From the NCBI GenBank assembly GCA_010356995.1, contig ML996688.1, positions 558,001 through 622,000 on the forward strand: a stretch of 64,000 nucleotides of DNA, given 5' to 3'. The position numbers and the translations under genes were made by a program. Shown here in pieces: positions 12,282 through 25,345 of this stretch. The notes below the pieces were generated by a model. That model searched no databases, was not told where the DNA came from, and saw only the letters and a program-made list of their open reading frames with translations. Source of the DNA: Trichodelitschia bisporula (lineage: Eukaryota; Ascomycota; Dothideomycetes; Phaeotrichales; Phaeotrichaceae). How positions within the stretch are numbered: position 1 is the first letter of the stretch; each line of letters begins with the position of its first letter.

Positions 12282-15200
12282 ATGGTTAGCGTTCGCGACG
12301 AAGGTCAAGGCGAGGAGCCGCGCAGTGCTTTCCAGAGCTCAACTTTCGATCGCGATGTGCAGATACGCGTCAACGAGGCAGTCGGCTCGGCTTCCATCTC
12401 CCCTGCTGGGAGGGATGTTGTCCTCGCTTCGTAAGCTGTGATCTACCTAGGTCTGGCAGCCGCTAACTCGAGTGGTCATTCAGTCGCGAAGGCCTGCACA
12501 TCATCGACCTCGACTCTCCGTATTCCCTCCCAAGACACTTGATTCATCGCTCTCCGTGGGAGGTTGCCGATGTTCAATGGTCACCGTTCGGCTCGCGAGA
12601 CTACTGGATTGCCAGCACATCCAACCAGAAAGCTCTCGTCTGGAATCTGGAGTTGAGCCCCACTTCGCCAATTGAACACACCCTTCACGCCCATAGCCGC
12701 GCTATCACCGATATCAACTTCTCCGCTCACGAGGCCGACGTCCTTGCAACATGCGCAGTGGACAGCTACATTCACTGCTGGGACTTGCGGCGGCCGGCAA
12801 AGCCTATTATGAGCTTTGCTGATTGGATCGCAGGTGCAACGCAAGTCAAGTGGAACCGTCAAGACCAGAACATACTGGCATCCTCTCATGACAAGTTCCT
12901 CAAGATTTGGGATAGGCGGAAAGGCGCATATCCATTGAGAGTTATACAAGCCCACACGACCAAGATATACGGATTGGATTGGAATAGGACGAGTGCTACT
13001 GAAATCATCACTTGCTCCTTGGACCGGACGATAAAATTCTGGAACTATTCGAAAGACTATGACCTCCCGGACAGGGTAATCAGGACGCCTTTCCCAGTAT
13101 GGAGAGCTCGCCATACACCTTTTGGTCGGGGCTTGCTTGCCATGCCGCAGCGTGGCGATTTCAATCTCCATTTGTACGATCAACACCTCAGGGAGGGAGA
13201 GGAGCTTAGTTCTGCAATCCAGCCGGTCCATTCATTCAAGGGCCACAGCGGCCAGGTCAAGGAGTTTCTCTGGCGGTCTCGCGGAGACATTGCTGGTGGA
13301 ACGGACAATCGGGAATTCCAGTTGATTTCTTGGGGTCGAGACAGGAATTTGCATCTCCACCGAATCGATCCCCAGCAGCTGCTTGCCGTGGGCTTCCAAA
13401 AGGGCGGCCCTGCGATGCAGAACGTTCGACTCACTCGTAAAGATGCAGTCTACAAGACCTTTCAACAGGCAACGCCTCGGCCAGTGAGGTCGAACTCTGG
13501 TCCCAAGGACCAGGGTACGCGTCCTCGCGGCCTTGGAGCGCTTGTCACCGCTGCTGGTATGAGCAAAGCGTCAGCCCTCATGGCGCCTGTCGGTACCGAG
13601 TGCGGCTTCATGACTCCTGCTGCCAGCATCTACGGTCGGAGACACCCGAGGACGACTATTAACCCAATCAAGTGGATGGAGGGCGTCAAAATGGGGAGTC
13701 GTCGCGCTGATACTCATGATTCTCTGACGCCCCGGCTTCCTTGGGATACGCCGGAGAGTCTCAGTGATGAGATGACCTTTGTTGCCAGGAAGTACGCTAA
13801 AATTACGTTCGAAAAGGCCGACGTGCACCGCAGATTGGCCACCGTTACTTTGCAAGGCCCCTGGGGGCTGGATGTGAAGCCCGCATTTCTTAGGATTCAC
13901 TTCGAGTTTCCCTCCGATTACCCTACTACGGCGTCTCCAGACTGCGCGCTGGAGCGTACGGCATCCGGCATATCTGACCAAACTATGAAGCGATTAGGTG
14001 AAGAAATCAAGTCCATTACAGACCACTACAAAGCTCGGGGTCTTGGATGTTTGGAGGCTGTCATTACTTATCTGCTAGGCGAACGTGGGCTGGAGGAAAG
14101 CATCTCTATCCCACTCGATGACGTAATTGACAATGGATATGCGCTACCCGCCGACGAGAGCTCCAGCGATGACGACGATGCCGTAGGTGGACCCGTTCAA
14201 GATTTGGAAACGAGCGCAGCAGATACTCTCAATCCCGGCGTGGCGCAGGCCAATGCGCCTATACCCAGGGTTTGCGGAGCTTGCTGGTCGACTGACGGTC
14301 GTCTTGTGTGCTTTTTCCCGCCAAAGCCTGAGCCTGAGCCGCTGTTCAGTTTGGATGCTCTGAGAAACAACGAACGTGGTAAGACTCAACGGCATTTTGA
14401 GGGGTTTGGTCGCATTGTTAGCGATTCTCCCATCGCCAGAGACCGAAAGCCGTCAGGTTCGGACGATGAGAACGGTGGCTCCTCAGGTGGCTCCTGGGGC
14501 ACTTCATCCCCCAGTTCTTCGGATGAATCTGAGGATATTAGCCACCTGCCTTCGAGGTTTGAGCCGCCGTCGGCCTGGAGAGCAGCCACCCTGCGATATC
14601 AAAAGACGTCGTCTCACTCCAGCAACGGGTACGGTAAGCCGGGAACAACACCCAAGCCGAAATCTGTCATCTCCATCCACGATTTCTCAGCCCTGCTTCC
14701 GGCAAAGCGGATGCTCGCTAGCGAATATCGGATATTCGGTGACGGCCCAGAAGTGTGCGCCCACAATGCCGAAGTGGCCAGCAACAATGGGCAGCAAGAC
14801 ATCGCAGCGGTATGGAAACTCTGTGAGCAAATTCTCTACGATGATGTGCCACTGGAGATCATGGAGCAGGCCTACCGCGACGAACCAATCCTCGTACTTG
14901 CGAAGCGCAACATGGTCAGGGTGCGGCGCAAGGAAAGCGGGCTTGACTTGCAGTTTGACGATCCGGGGTCAGTGTCAAATCCGAAGCTCAGGGGCCGCGT
15001 CAAATGGGGCCAACATCCGTTTGCCGGCTCATGGCTGATACCTGTACTGTGAGCGATCCACCTGAGTGTTGTTAGTGCTCTTCTAATGGTTCTAGGTTTG
15101 AGTACTTTGAAAGGGTAGCTGACACTCAGATGCTGGCTATGCTTTCGTGCATTTTCAGCGAGCCAGCTGTTCGCCAGGCTGTGTCCAATGCGCTAATCGG

Positions 15201-16608
15201 ACTTGAGCAGCAGGTGAGGAGCTAAATATTAAATCTGGATGCTGCTAATCAGGTAAAGGAACTGCCGATAGCCATGAAGGCCCCGGCGTTTTCGCTCGAT
15301 TACTTTCCATCGCAGGAAGTTGCATGGAGCCTGTTTGGTAACGCGCCATCCCGCACGAACTCTGGTGCGCGCAGATCGCCGAAGATGAATGATTTCTTCA
15401 ATGCTCCAGCCGGCACGTACGGGTCTGCAGGATCATCGAATGGACCATGGACCGGCGACTTGACTCCGAGTGGACCGACCACTCCCTTCTCGACTGGAAA
15501 TACACCGCCCGCTTATTTTCGCCGGGCGCGTAGCATGGGCAACAGCCTGTCCACATCACCGGAAACAGCCCAGCGCGCAGTTAAGAGATCTAACTCAAAC
15601 CTCTCCACCGCGTTCGCCTCGTTGAAACCTTACCTTATGGCCTCGTCTCCTCCTGTAGCCGAGAGATTTCGTGGCGAGGCTGACCTTTCGACTTCCGCGC
15701 CTACCACTGGAATCACCTGGGGAGTCAACACGTTTTACAACGACACCTCGAATTCGCCCAGCAAGCGCCGACGGTCGAGCAAACGGAGCAGCTTTGCCAT
15801 CTATGATAGTTCCTACGACTCCTCTATGTCGGATGAGAGCGACTCTTCGGGCGGGGAGTACGAAGGTCCTACGGTCCAGCCTGTTACAGACCACACCCGT
15901 TCACTTACGGTCAGGGTGACACTAAAGAACCAAGACCGCTTTGATCAGGAGGCACATGCAAGCATGCCCCTCTTGATTCCACCACGAGACCCGAAGTATC
16001 AAGCGTGCCGAGAAGTATACGCTGAGCAGTTGTGTGCCTGGGGTTTGGACACTCCCAGAGCGGAAGTTCTCAAATTCAGCGGGCTGACCCCGTATTGGCC
16101 ACCGGGAAGCGACGCCGATCACGATATTGCACAAACTCTTAACCGGCTAGAATTCTTGACCTCTGCGACCTTGAGTGCCCATCCGCCGTCCAAGACTTCA
16201 GGCACTGAGTCGAAGCTGACTAGCGTCGGCTCTACGTCGGCAACTCCGTCGCTCTATGAAAAAGATCCTTCTCCGCTACGAGACATGTACAGTCGAAGTT
16301 CTCTACAGATAGATCTCGGTCGTCCCAACGGATGGGAGCAAGGCATTGTGGACCCGCATCGCGATACGGGAAAGTGGCAGGTTTCGGAAAAATCGCGGGG
16401 AGTATGGTCTGGGCAGCGTGAAAAGGTCCGTAAAGCAGACGTGATTCCGGCAAACTGTCGAATATGCCTGGAGAGGATTGACGGCCACTACGCCATTTGC
16501 AGTAATGGCGTCCACATGCTGCACTGGAACTGCTATCACACATACGTCAACGCGAAAGGCGCGGACGATTTTGATGACGATGTGGTTTGCAACTGCCCCG
16601 CCGCATAG
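12282..16608 (+). CDS. MTC5: SEA (GATOR2-like) complex subunit, WDR59/Mtc5 type
   Basis: Subunit of the vacuole-associated SEA complex that controls TORC1 signalling to amino acids. Exons 12282-12430, 12484-15048, 15096-15213, 15253-16608; about 1395 aa, in the long range typical of filamentous fungi. Domains in order: N-terminal WD40 propeller (about 60-340; blades such as LATCAVDSYIHCWDLR and ILASSHDKFLKIWDRR), an RWD domain (about 470-590), a long Ser-rich linker, and a C-terminal RING-like zinc module (about 1345-1395) with CRICLERIDGHYAIC, H-x-x-HW-x-C and a final CNC. This WD40-RWD-RING order defines the WDR59/Mtc5 family. The second exon starts cleanly after a CTAAC branch site. The third intron is only 39 nt. 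The gene converges on TYW3, with stops 176 bp apart. Confidence 0.93.
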
Positions 16609-16784
16609 CATGGCTGCCTGAGAGGTGCGAGCCAACATATAGCAATCAGCGGAGGCATGATGTAGGGTTCTGTAAACATTCGACGCTTGTCCAGTGGATG
16701 AACATATCGTCGCGCCATTGGATGACAGTATTGTCATGGAACACCTATTTCTTCCAGCAGATCCCCATCGGCATCTTCGCAGAA

Positions 16785-17660
16785 CTAGTTTCGTTCCTCC
16801 TTCAGGGCCCGTTGCCGAGCCAGTCCCTCTTCCCGCTTTCTGCGGCGTCGTTCCTCCGGATCTTCCCATACCATAGCAGGGCTACCAGTCCCGCCGTACG
16901 AGGCAAGCAGCGCCGTGCGGAAGCGAGCGATTCTCTGTGCATTCACTCCGAACCTTTCCCGAGCGACGGTCACAAGGGTGTGCAAGTGGGCCTCTGACAC
17001 GATGCTGACTATGTCACCCCCGGCGGTTTGATAGCCAACAATGGCGTCAAGGGCTAGGCCAGTAGATCTGATAGCCACCATGGGCTCGCAGCCACCCTCG
17101 GGCGTTGAAGCGAGGCTTACAGCGCCGCTTTCGCGGAAGCCAGCCTGGAGGGCAGCAGACAGAACGAGCTGGGCATCTTTAAGGGAGGTGGCGAGCAGAT
17201 GAATGATCTAATGATCACATCAGCCAGGTTAGAAGCAAACCATAAGACAAACCATGGCCTCGAATTTAAAATGTACCAGCCTACAGTCCGGTCCGTACTC
17301 CGCATCATCCTCGTGCTGACTGCCCAGGCCGAAGAGATCGTGGAGCGTGGAAGCATTACTCGACAGCGGTTCGTGGCTCACGTAAAGCCAGTTGCCCCCA
17401 CCGCCCTTGCCCCCGGGACCGGCAACGGCCTGTGGCTCTAGTCCCTCAGACGGGCCCTTCTTTCGTCCTTCTAAGAACACACTGATGCGACCGGCGCAGC
17501 TGCTTGTGGTGACGAGGGTGGGTATGGCGTTTATCTCATCGACAAGGGCGCGGATCCCCTCGTCCACACTTCCTTTGGGCGAGAGATCGCTGTATTGATC
17601 ATCTGGAGTATCCAACTGCTGAACAATACGCAGCTTTTTGGCCTTGAAGCCGTTCGACAT
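16785..17660 (-). CDS. TYW3: tRNA wybutosine-synthesizing protein 3
   Basis: S-adenosylmethionine-dependent N4-methyltransferase step in wybutosine formation at position 37 of tRNA-Phe. Exons (minus) 17660-17253 and 17207-16785, joined in phase 0 by a 45-nt intron with an unusual GTTTGT donor; product about 276 aa, normal for the family. Visible TYW3 signatures: TSSCAGRISVFLEG (about 52-65), GGNWLYVSHEP, VHFKFEAM, then LKDAQLVLSAALQAGFRESG after the splice and PMVAIRSTGLALDAIVGY. The C terminus is a charged helix rich in Arg and Glu. Reading through the intron would lose the conserved HLLATSLKDAQ helix, which supports the splice. Confidence 0.93.
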
Positions 17661-20600
17661 AGTTAAAAGGTGCGTGTGGTTGAAAGTGCGTCTATGTAGC
17701 CGCTATGACGTCGAAGTTTTGACGTTGGTGGAAGCTGTCGCCAGCCGCGACAACCGCGCCTGCCCCGCCAGCGCACAGACGCGGGTAGCATCCGAGTTGC
17801 ACTGCGCAGCACAAAGCACGCCGAACCTCAGGCTTTGATTGTACTATCGATTTTCTCTCTTTTCAAATGAAAAGTCAGCCTCGTGGACATGCCAACGCAT
17901 TCCTGCACGGACATGGGGGCCACTCGGAAGGATTGCAACGGGGAATTTTGTTAGAGATCCCTTGCAAAGTCGGGCGGAGTCGCCATGAAGCCGCACATAC
18001 AGTGCTAGCAATTACCTCAACGTATCCCGAGCGAGGTCAAGGATCCAGGTGCGGTGATGCTCGGTATGTGGTAAGAAGAGTTACGAAGCGCCCGACCCCA
18101 GCCTTCCTCTGCCGGCGATGTGACTTTCAAGCACACCTCGTGGTCATGCCAATTCCCTCGGCCAGGTGCATCATGAGCGTGGCGGGCCGCCCGACGGCGA
18201 GACAGGAACTGCGGAAGCCACCAATGAAGATCGGGTGTCACCACACATCACCGAAACTATTATTTCCGTTTCCCACGGCAAGCGGAGGGGTCCAGCCGGG
18301 CTCGGAGCAGAATGCGAGATGGCGCGCAGGCTGGCCGCTCATACCAGTGGAGACACTTCCTATTTAGCGTACCACACAAACATTTGCTTTCGGCCGGCCG
18401 GATTCCTCCTGCTATTAATCATGTCACGGGCGAGTAGCATTGGGCAGCATTAGCTCTTCGAGTTTGGTGCGATCCCGATCGCTACGGGCGTGAAAGTGAG
18501 CAAGCAGACGCGGCAAACCACACGGGGCACCGAAGGGCTGAAAGCAAGAGGCATCCACAAGGATGTTGGCCGGCCGTCCACGTAACGGCACATTCTGGGT
18601 GGGATTCCTGACTCCTGGCTGGCTGCTGTGCCGCAGCTAGGAGGCGGACAACAGGGAGTGAATACGGCGAGGAGGAACAGCTGGCGATGGAGATAACGGG
18701 GGCCCATTGCATGGATCGAGGACGCCTCTAGGTGAAAACAAAGCACTTGATCACACTGGGGCTGAAATGGCGAGCATTGGAACGTCAAGCGAGCGCGAAC
18801 GGAAGTGGGGTACGTGATTCGGCAAGGACAGACAAGAGGGGACTTGTGTCAATGACGAAGCCGGAGGGAGGTTTGGGGAAGGGGAGTGATGGAATTGTGG
18901 GGAGAATGAGGAGAGCAGAAAGGCGTGCTCGTGGACTGGGCGAGCGCTTATCGGTGAGCGACGGGCGCGCTACGAAGGTGCAGCGCGGTGACGGGTTGGC
19001 CAGCTCGTCGAAGCGTGCGATGCCATTTGCGGGAGCGCGACGGGAAGAGCGGACGGCTCGTACCCTGCACGCAGATGATTTCAATCACATGATGATGAAG
19101 GCGTCCAATTAGACGAGCGGAACGACTTAAAAAGGACTGGTTCCTCGGGGCGAGCAAGCCCAGGTTCTGCAGCCGGGGCCAGCCGGCCGCCTTCCCAGAC
19201 CAAGAGAGTTGCGTCCATCGGCGCGGGCCTTGCGAGGGGGTAGAGCCGGGGGGGGTGGAGAAGAGTTGGTGCACGGGGAAAGGCGAGGGCAGCACACGGG
19301 CTTGCGGCCAGTACCGTACAGTAGCCGGTGCAGCGGAGGCGAAAAAGGGCACGCCACTAGCCGGGGTATAAGTGGTTGAGGGGGAGGATAGAGTACGACT
19401 TTCCACAGTATTTCCCCGGCGTACATCGTATAACCGGTACTCCAAGGATACATTACCGGTACATGTCCCATGAAGATGGGGGTAGAAGAATACAGACGGC
19501 TTACATTACCTTCCCCACCCCCCGCCAAGCCTTCAAGTAAGGCCGCTGCTGTGGCTCGGCGGGGCGGGGCGGGGCGGGCGGGCTTGCGGATGACGGAAGG
19601 CACGATGCGGGCAAGCCGGGGCCGTCGGGGGCGCTTTCTGCGCTTCCCGCTTCGTCAGTTGCCTTTTGTAAAGTTCGTACCATACGGTAGTGAAGTGGGG
19701 CGCACCCTCCCGTTCCTCTAACAACCCCCACAATCTCTCGTACCAAGATCAACCCCCCCCGCCCCCCCGCACCGTCCGCGCCTCTCCGCCTCGTTTCACT
19801 CACTACCGTACTACCACCACTACCAACCTTCTCCTCAACCGCGCACTACACCCGAAAACCGACAAGGCACCCAAGCGTAACTTCCGCTAGCGCCACTATC
19901 CCTTCACATCGCAGCGCCTTGGGCCAGCAGATGAAAGAAGTTGGGGTCGGCTTTTGAGTCTTGGGATGTGATCGTGGTGGAGAGGGGTGGGGGGACGAAA
20001 GATGTCCATCGCTGATGAGGATGCGTAGGGACTGCACCATGCGGTAGTGGTGATGGTAATGATGATAAACGATATCCAAGCCGTGATACAAAGGTAGGTT
20101 TAGCGGATTTTCTTGCCTTGAGCTCCTCAAGATATCCATCCGCCTTGTCCTTAATTTTGCTCACTTTATTTCTCTCCTCTTGTCTTCATCCTCTGGCGCC
20201 ATATCCCTCTTCAAACATTATTCGCCGTATCCTCCACCCCGAGCCATCTTCCCCGAGTTCAAAGTGTTCACACCGAGTCTGATCAACACTCAGACGTGTC
20301 ACACTCTGCCTCTTGGTTCATTTATCGCTTATGGTGACACGTCACCGCCATCCCGCCTCCCGCGCTGCCATGATAGACCGCCAGCACGCGTCGCACCTCG
20401 GTTTCCGCTCGGCGCACCGCCGCTCGCAGCCGCTTGCCGCCTCTCACTTTCTCCCCGCCTGCGTGACTCTCACTCAGGCGGCCCACCCACAGAGCACACC
20501 TACCCCCCCACCCCCTACCCCAGCATCATTTCCACACAACAACCCCCTCCCCTTCCCTCCCCGCTCCCCCGCGCCACCCCTCCCCCGCTCCGTGTGCCTG

Positions 20601-21768
20601 CGACGTCAGGCGCTCGCTCGCGATACGATAGGAACGGCCCGCCCTGCAGCCGGCGGACCGCGTGTTTCTTGTTCATTATTGACACCGGTGACTGGGTCCC
20701 CCAGGACCCTGCCTCCCGCACTACCCGCAGTTTCTGCTTGAGAGAGCGCGAATCATGCGCCTATTGGTCGCACTACACTGCATGCAGTTGGCGGGCTGCG
20801 GTTCGCAAGGCTATTTCCCGCGCATCGTCGTGGCCTGAAGCGCGCCCTTTCTCCGCTGCTGCGGCCGATGGCTTGCGTGGTTGACGGCTTGTGTCGGCTC
20901 CATGCTTCGTCCTTGCGCTTCCTCTCGTCACACTTGGTGTTTCCCTTGCATGGACAGGCGGCAAACGCGTTCCAGCCAAAGGAACTTCCCGCGCGGCGCA
21001 GCCCAATTACAATTTGCGGGACGCATCGCTCCGACGCTTGGATCAGGATCTGTTCTGTAAGCGGAAAGTGCTAGGACTGAAGAAAATCAGCAGCGTGGGA
21101 TTCATCTGGAATGTGGGTTGTCCGGGGGTGTCGGTAGGTATGGAGGAGGGCATGCCGGGGACGGACGCGCGACAAGCGTGGGGAGCAAATAAAAGATGTA
21201 ACAGGATACGCGGCCCCGGGCCGTCCCATTTGGGCTTGTACCACGAAGCATCTGCGGGGAAGGGGTGGGGGTCGATCGATCGTTGGTTGCAGTTGACTGC
21301 TTTGCGGGTGTGAAGGGTCTCGTATGGAGGGTTGGTGGAAGATGGGATGCTTTTGAGAGCTGCCCACCCAGTCTTACGGAGACAACTCCATTTTCTCCAC
21401 TCCCTTTTACCGCTTTGCAACCCCCTTCCACAGGCAGCTCATCGTCACGCCGCCTACCGTATTTCCTGCATCTGCATTCCGCGTGCCACACCAGTCGCCT
21501 TCACCCCCCCACAAATATCAGCCCAAGATCCCTCCCCCCCACACCCCAGAGATGCATGCGGAGCCAAGCCGGCCGCGCCGCGATTTGCAACGACGACGCA
21601 ATTGCTCGTTCCTGAGGAGCAGCCGAAGCGGCGCTAGATGCTAGCGTACCGTACGGAGAACAGGAACACGGGTCTTGCCTGCTCCGTTCCGTTGCGGCTA
21701 CAACAGCCTCGGCCCGTCGAGCGAAAGGCGGCAGGAACCGGAGGATCACCGTGGACCCAGCTGTTCCC

Positions 21769-21785
21769 GGGGGGGGGGGGGGGGG
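21769..21785. repeat. G17 homopolymer
   Basis: Seventeen consecutive G on the plus strand. Confidence 0.95.
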
Positions 21786-22555
21786 AGTGGTAACTGCACA
21801 GTTTACGGTAAAGTTTGTTGGCTTGTGGAGCCAGAGTGACGACGTCCGTGTGCGGGATCCTACACCACACAGTCCAACGACACTCTCAGCCCCTCCACCC
21901 GCCTTCGGCATCACAGAAACGTCGGTCAGCAGGTTACTCGCTCCCCGAACTGGAGCACACCCGGATGCCTTAGCGACGGCTTTTTTTCTTCTCTTTTTTA
22001 GGTGATCCTGCGGGCCGCCATCAAACGGTCCATCGCGCCGAACGGAGTGGATGAGCGAGCCTTCTTGTGCGCCCCGTGGCCCAAGCGGAGGGAAACGGCC
22101 GCCTCTAACATTTCCAACAGGATCAGACCCCAGCCAGCCCAGAGGCCAAGGGCCCTGCGCCGGGTAGTCCCTTTCCGCGGCCTTTTTTCTTTGGGCTTTG
22201 GCAGCAGCTCACTGGCTGGCTCGGTCCTCCCCTGGACGGATTCATGGGATTGAGGGGGAAAAGGACCGTTGCCACGGCCAATTAAAACTGTCAAATTTGC
22301 CTGTCACAACGCCGCCGCCCACGAGCTGGTCCCAAGGCGTGGACAATCCGCAGCAGGGGGTCCTCACGTGAGGTCCTCTTCTTCGGGTCTTTATTTACCC
22401 TATCTCTTTAGGGTATTCTCGTCTCTCTCTCACCGCAAGTAAGGCAAGAGTCACACCTTGAGGGTTCATGGTGTGAAAGTGTGAGATGAGATGAAGGACG
22501 ACACTTGTTGAGCCCTGCGGATGTGCATACGGGTGTGTATGTGCCCGTGTGTTGC

Positions 22556-22579
22556 GGGGGGGGGGGGGGGGGGGGGGGG
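22556..22579. repeat. G24 homopolymer
   Basis: Twenty-four consecutive G on the plus strand. Length may be uncertain because homopolymers are hard to assemble. Confidence 0.93.
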
Positions 22580-24797
22580 AGAGGGGCTTTAAGGATGAGA
22601 GGATAAAGGGGAGGGATGGGTACGAGGACTGTGAAGGGGTGTTGACGCCGAACATTGTGCTTCCCGACTCCCGCAGGACCACAACCCGCGGGCGGGTGAC
22701 TAGGGCCAGTCGGCGACCCGAGCAACGAACCCAAAGACGGCAATTATCCCTGAACCCCGGACGAGCTTGCCGCCCGCTCTGGGCGTCCCACCAGTCGTTT
22801 ATTCGAAATTTCGTGAGTGGGATTTATATTTCTCGCCCCGATGATTGCTATCGCATGCTCAAGCGTAGCGAAGCAGCTGAGCAGCTGTTGATTAAGGCGT
22901 TATCGCCGGGGGGGAAGGAGATATGGGCGGTTTGAAAAGGTGGAGAGAGGAGAGTGGAGGAGGCGGAGCCAGGCTAGTGGCCAACGGTTCAGCCATCCGT
23001 GAGTGGGGCCGGATGACTGCAGCACAGCCGTGCAGCCGTGCAGCGGGCAGCGGGCAGCGGGTTGGCGCGGGTCGCTGTGGACCGTCAGCCGTAAGCGACT
23101 GGGCCGACGCCCCCTCACATCGTCATGGATGGGGGGACCAGTGGCTTGGCTTGGCGACGAGCGCACCGCTGCCACCGGTTTTTTTCTCTCTTTCTCAACC
23201 TCGCGTGGCCGCGTGGGAGCCTGGCCATCTGCTGTCCGCGCCGCACTGCACGGTCCGCTTTCCCAATTTGTGCCCTTCCCCAAAAAGTTGCCTGCTTGGG
23301 CTGTTATATCTTTATTCCACCTATTCCACCTACAGTGCTCTTGGTACTGATGCAGAGCAGCGAACAAATCGAGCGGAGCATGAAGAACGCATAATAGCAT
23401 GGTGGCATGATGGAAACTCCATCAGAAAGAAAGCTAGAACTAGAGCATGGAAGAATGCGACTAGATAAGTCTCCGTCCCTCCCGTCGATCTTGACCGCCG
23501 TTTGCTTGATGGGCACATGAGGCCTGCTGCAGTCATAAACTCGTCGTACTTTGAGTTTATGAGAAACTAGGAGCTCGCACTGGTCAAACATTCTATGGTA
23601 CGCCTTTTTCTCAGTTGCTATGAGAATGGTTATGCTGCAGTATTGAGCTTGACTGTCGACTCGCATCAGCCCGCGAACGGAACATCGCGAGAGGGACGGG
23701 CCGATCAGGTGCGTGCCGACGGGCGAAACGGCGGGCGGGAGCATAGGGAAAGACTAGGGGGTGCATAGCGGCGGGAGTGGAGGCGGGTGTTTGATTGTTT
23801 GGGACCTTGGGGCGGCGGGCTCGCGGCGGTAAGCGTGCTAGGCCTGGGATAGCGGGTTTAGGCTTTTTTTCTGGCGTGGCGGGGGGGTGTGAGAAGCATG
23901 GTTACCGGTAGGGGTAGAGGAGGACGGGGAGCGGTAGACGTGGGTCGGTCAGACTACGAGGGTTTAGGTTACATTACACCCATGGAGAGGGGTATAACGA
24001 GAGACGAGAGCGAGGGGGGCGGGGCGGAAGGGAACAGATGACGGCGAGTGCCGGAGGTGTGCGCGCACCCCCTAGTGTTGGATTGACGAATGGCAATACC
24101 AGATCTCACGAGTCCGGGACCGCTGGGCCGACTGGCGGGCACGGCGGGGTGTGAGCTTTTGGGGAACAAGAGTGTGATGAGAGGCGGGAAGTGGAGGAGG
24201 AAAGAGGCGACAAGTGTGAAGAGTCGCGAGGGTTGGAGTAAGAGGCCCAATAGGCTACATAGACACAGGGATACTACGGTACATGGGAAGGTGACGACTT
24301 TGGTAAGCAGAGAGGGGTGTATGATTCACGGAGAAGCCAGAAGAATGAGTGACGAGAGAAGCGAGTCGAGGAGTGATGGTGGTGGACGTGTGGTATATAT
24401 ATTGATAAATGGTGATGGTGGTATAGGCGGGCGCACCGCTATTGAAGGGGAAAAGACGATCCTTGAGAGCAATGAGAAAGGAATGAGGGGCGGGAAGCGG
24501 CGAGGCGAGGCGAAGCGAGGCAAAAGCGTGTGTAAAGCAAAGATGTACCTACTGTAGCGCGCGTAGTAGCATGTGTGGGCAGCGTATCCGCGCAGCACCG
24601 GCAAGCCGTACATACCGTAACAAAAAAAGCTTAGTGCAGGCTATTCTTCGGGCGCTTCTAGCGGATATCCCGCCTTTAATCCTGCCCATCGCCCACGTTC
24701 TGGGACCTCGCGTCCCTTTCTGCTGGGTCCTCCCTCTCGATTTCCCTCCCGCACCTTGCGCCCGTTTGCCGTCCCTCCCGCCAAACCCAACCCAACC

Positions 24798-24833
24798 CAC
24801 CACCACCACCACCACCACCACCACCACCACCAC
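24798..24833. repeat. (CAC)n microsatellite
   Basis: Twelve CAC units in the upstream region of the Zn(II)2Cys6 gene. Confidence 0.95.
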
Positions 24834-25345
24834 ACAATAATCGCAACCCACAACCACAACCCATCCCCATAACCACCCACTACGACCTTCCCACGCTTCT
24901 CAACCGTCCCCCACACCACTCCGACAGGCTTTCTTTTCCTTCTCCTCTCCTCTCTCTATCTGTCCTTTCTATCTCTCTATCTCGGCGGATCTGTCTTTCC
25001 TTGCGACTACGACCTTTCCCGTGCAGCTATCCCCTCCCCATTCTCCTCCTTCTATTCAAACCATCCCCAAAACTTCTCCGCGACTACCAGTTACCCTTCT
25101 TACATCGCGTCAATTCACATCGCCCTCACGCTCTCTCCATCTTCATAGCGTCTCCCCAGCTGCCTCCAGCCTCATTTTCGGATCTTCCCCGTTTCTGTGC
25201 TACCATCACCATCGCCAGCGCGCCTTCCTCACCCTCAACCCCCACACACGCGCTCCCATCTTCGCCACATGAGCGACGCGCCTCTGCGCCCATCATAAGG
25301 AGGAAGACAACAGGTCGTTGAAAAAGGGAAAAAAGGGATAGACAG

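Larger units (their letters stand above)
17661..25345. other. Long gene-free region upstream of the Zn(II)2Cys6 gene
   Basis: About 7.7 kb in which I find no credible protein gene. Several open stretches of 120-235 codons exist on both strands (for example 18732-19112, 20180-20884, 22923-23468, 24090-24557), but they lack domains, have simple composition and mostly overlap each other in competing frames. The region is G-rich on the plus strand in places, has G runs of 17 and 24, a (CAC)n tract, and becomes C/T-rich from about 24.7 kb, consistent with a promoter and long leader for the following regulator. A non-coding RNA is possible but not shown. Confidence 0.5.

Noticed and set aside
19904-20164. 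Minus-strand frame starting SKIKDKADGYLEELKARKSAK
   Set aside because: The first 22 residues look protein-like, but there is no ATG, the rest is low complexity and no splice continuation was found.
20180-20884. 234-codon plus-strand frame
   Set aside because: C-rich DNA with few stops by composition; no ATG at the start and no domain; a competing frame overlaps it.
22923-23468. 181-codon plus-strand frame after the G24 run
   Set aside because: Composition driven by GC-rich simple sequence; no homology recognised.
24090-24557. 155-codon plus-strand frame
   Set aside because: Arg/Gly/Glu-rich product from purine-rich DNA; no domain.
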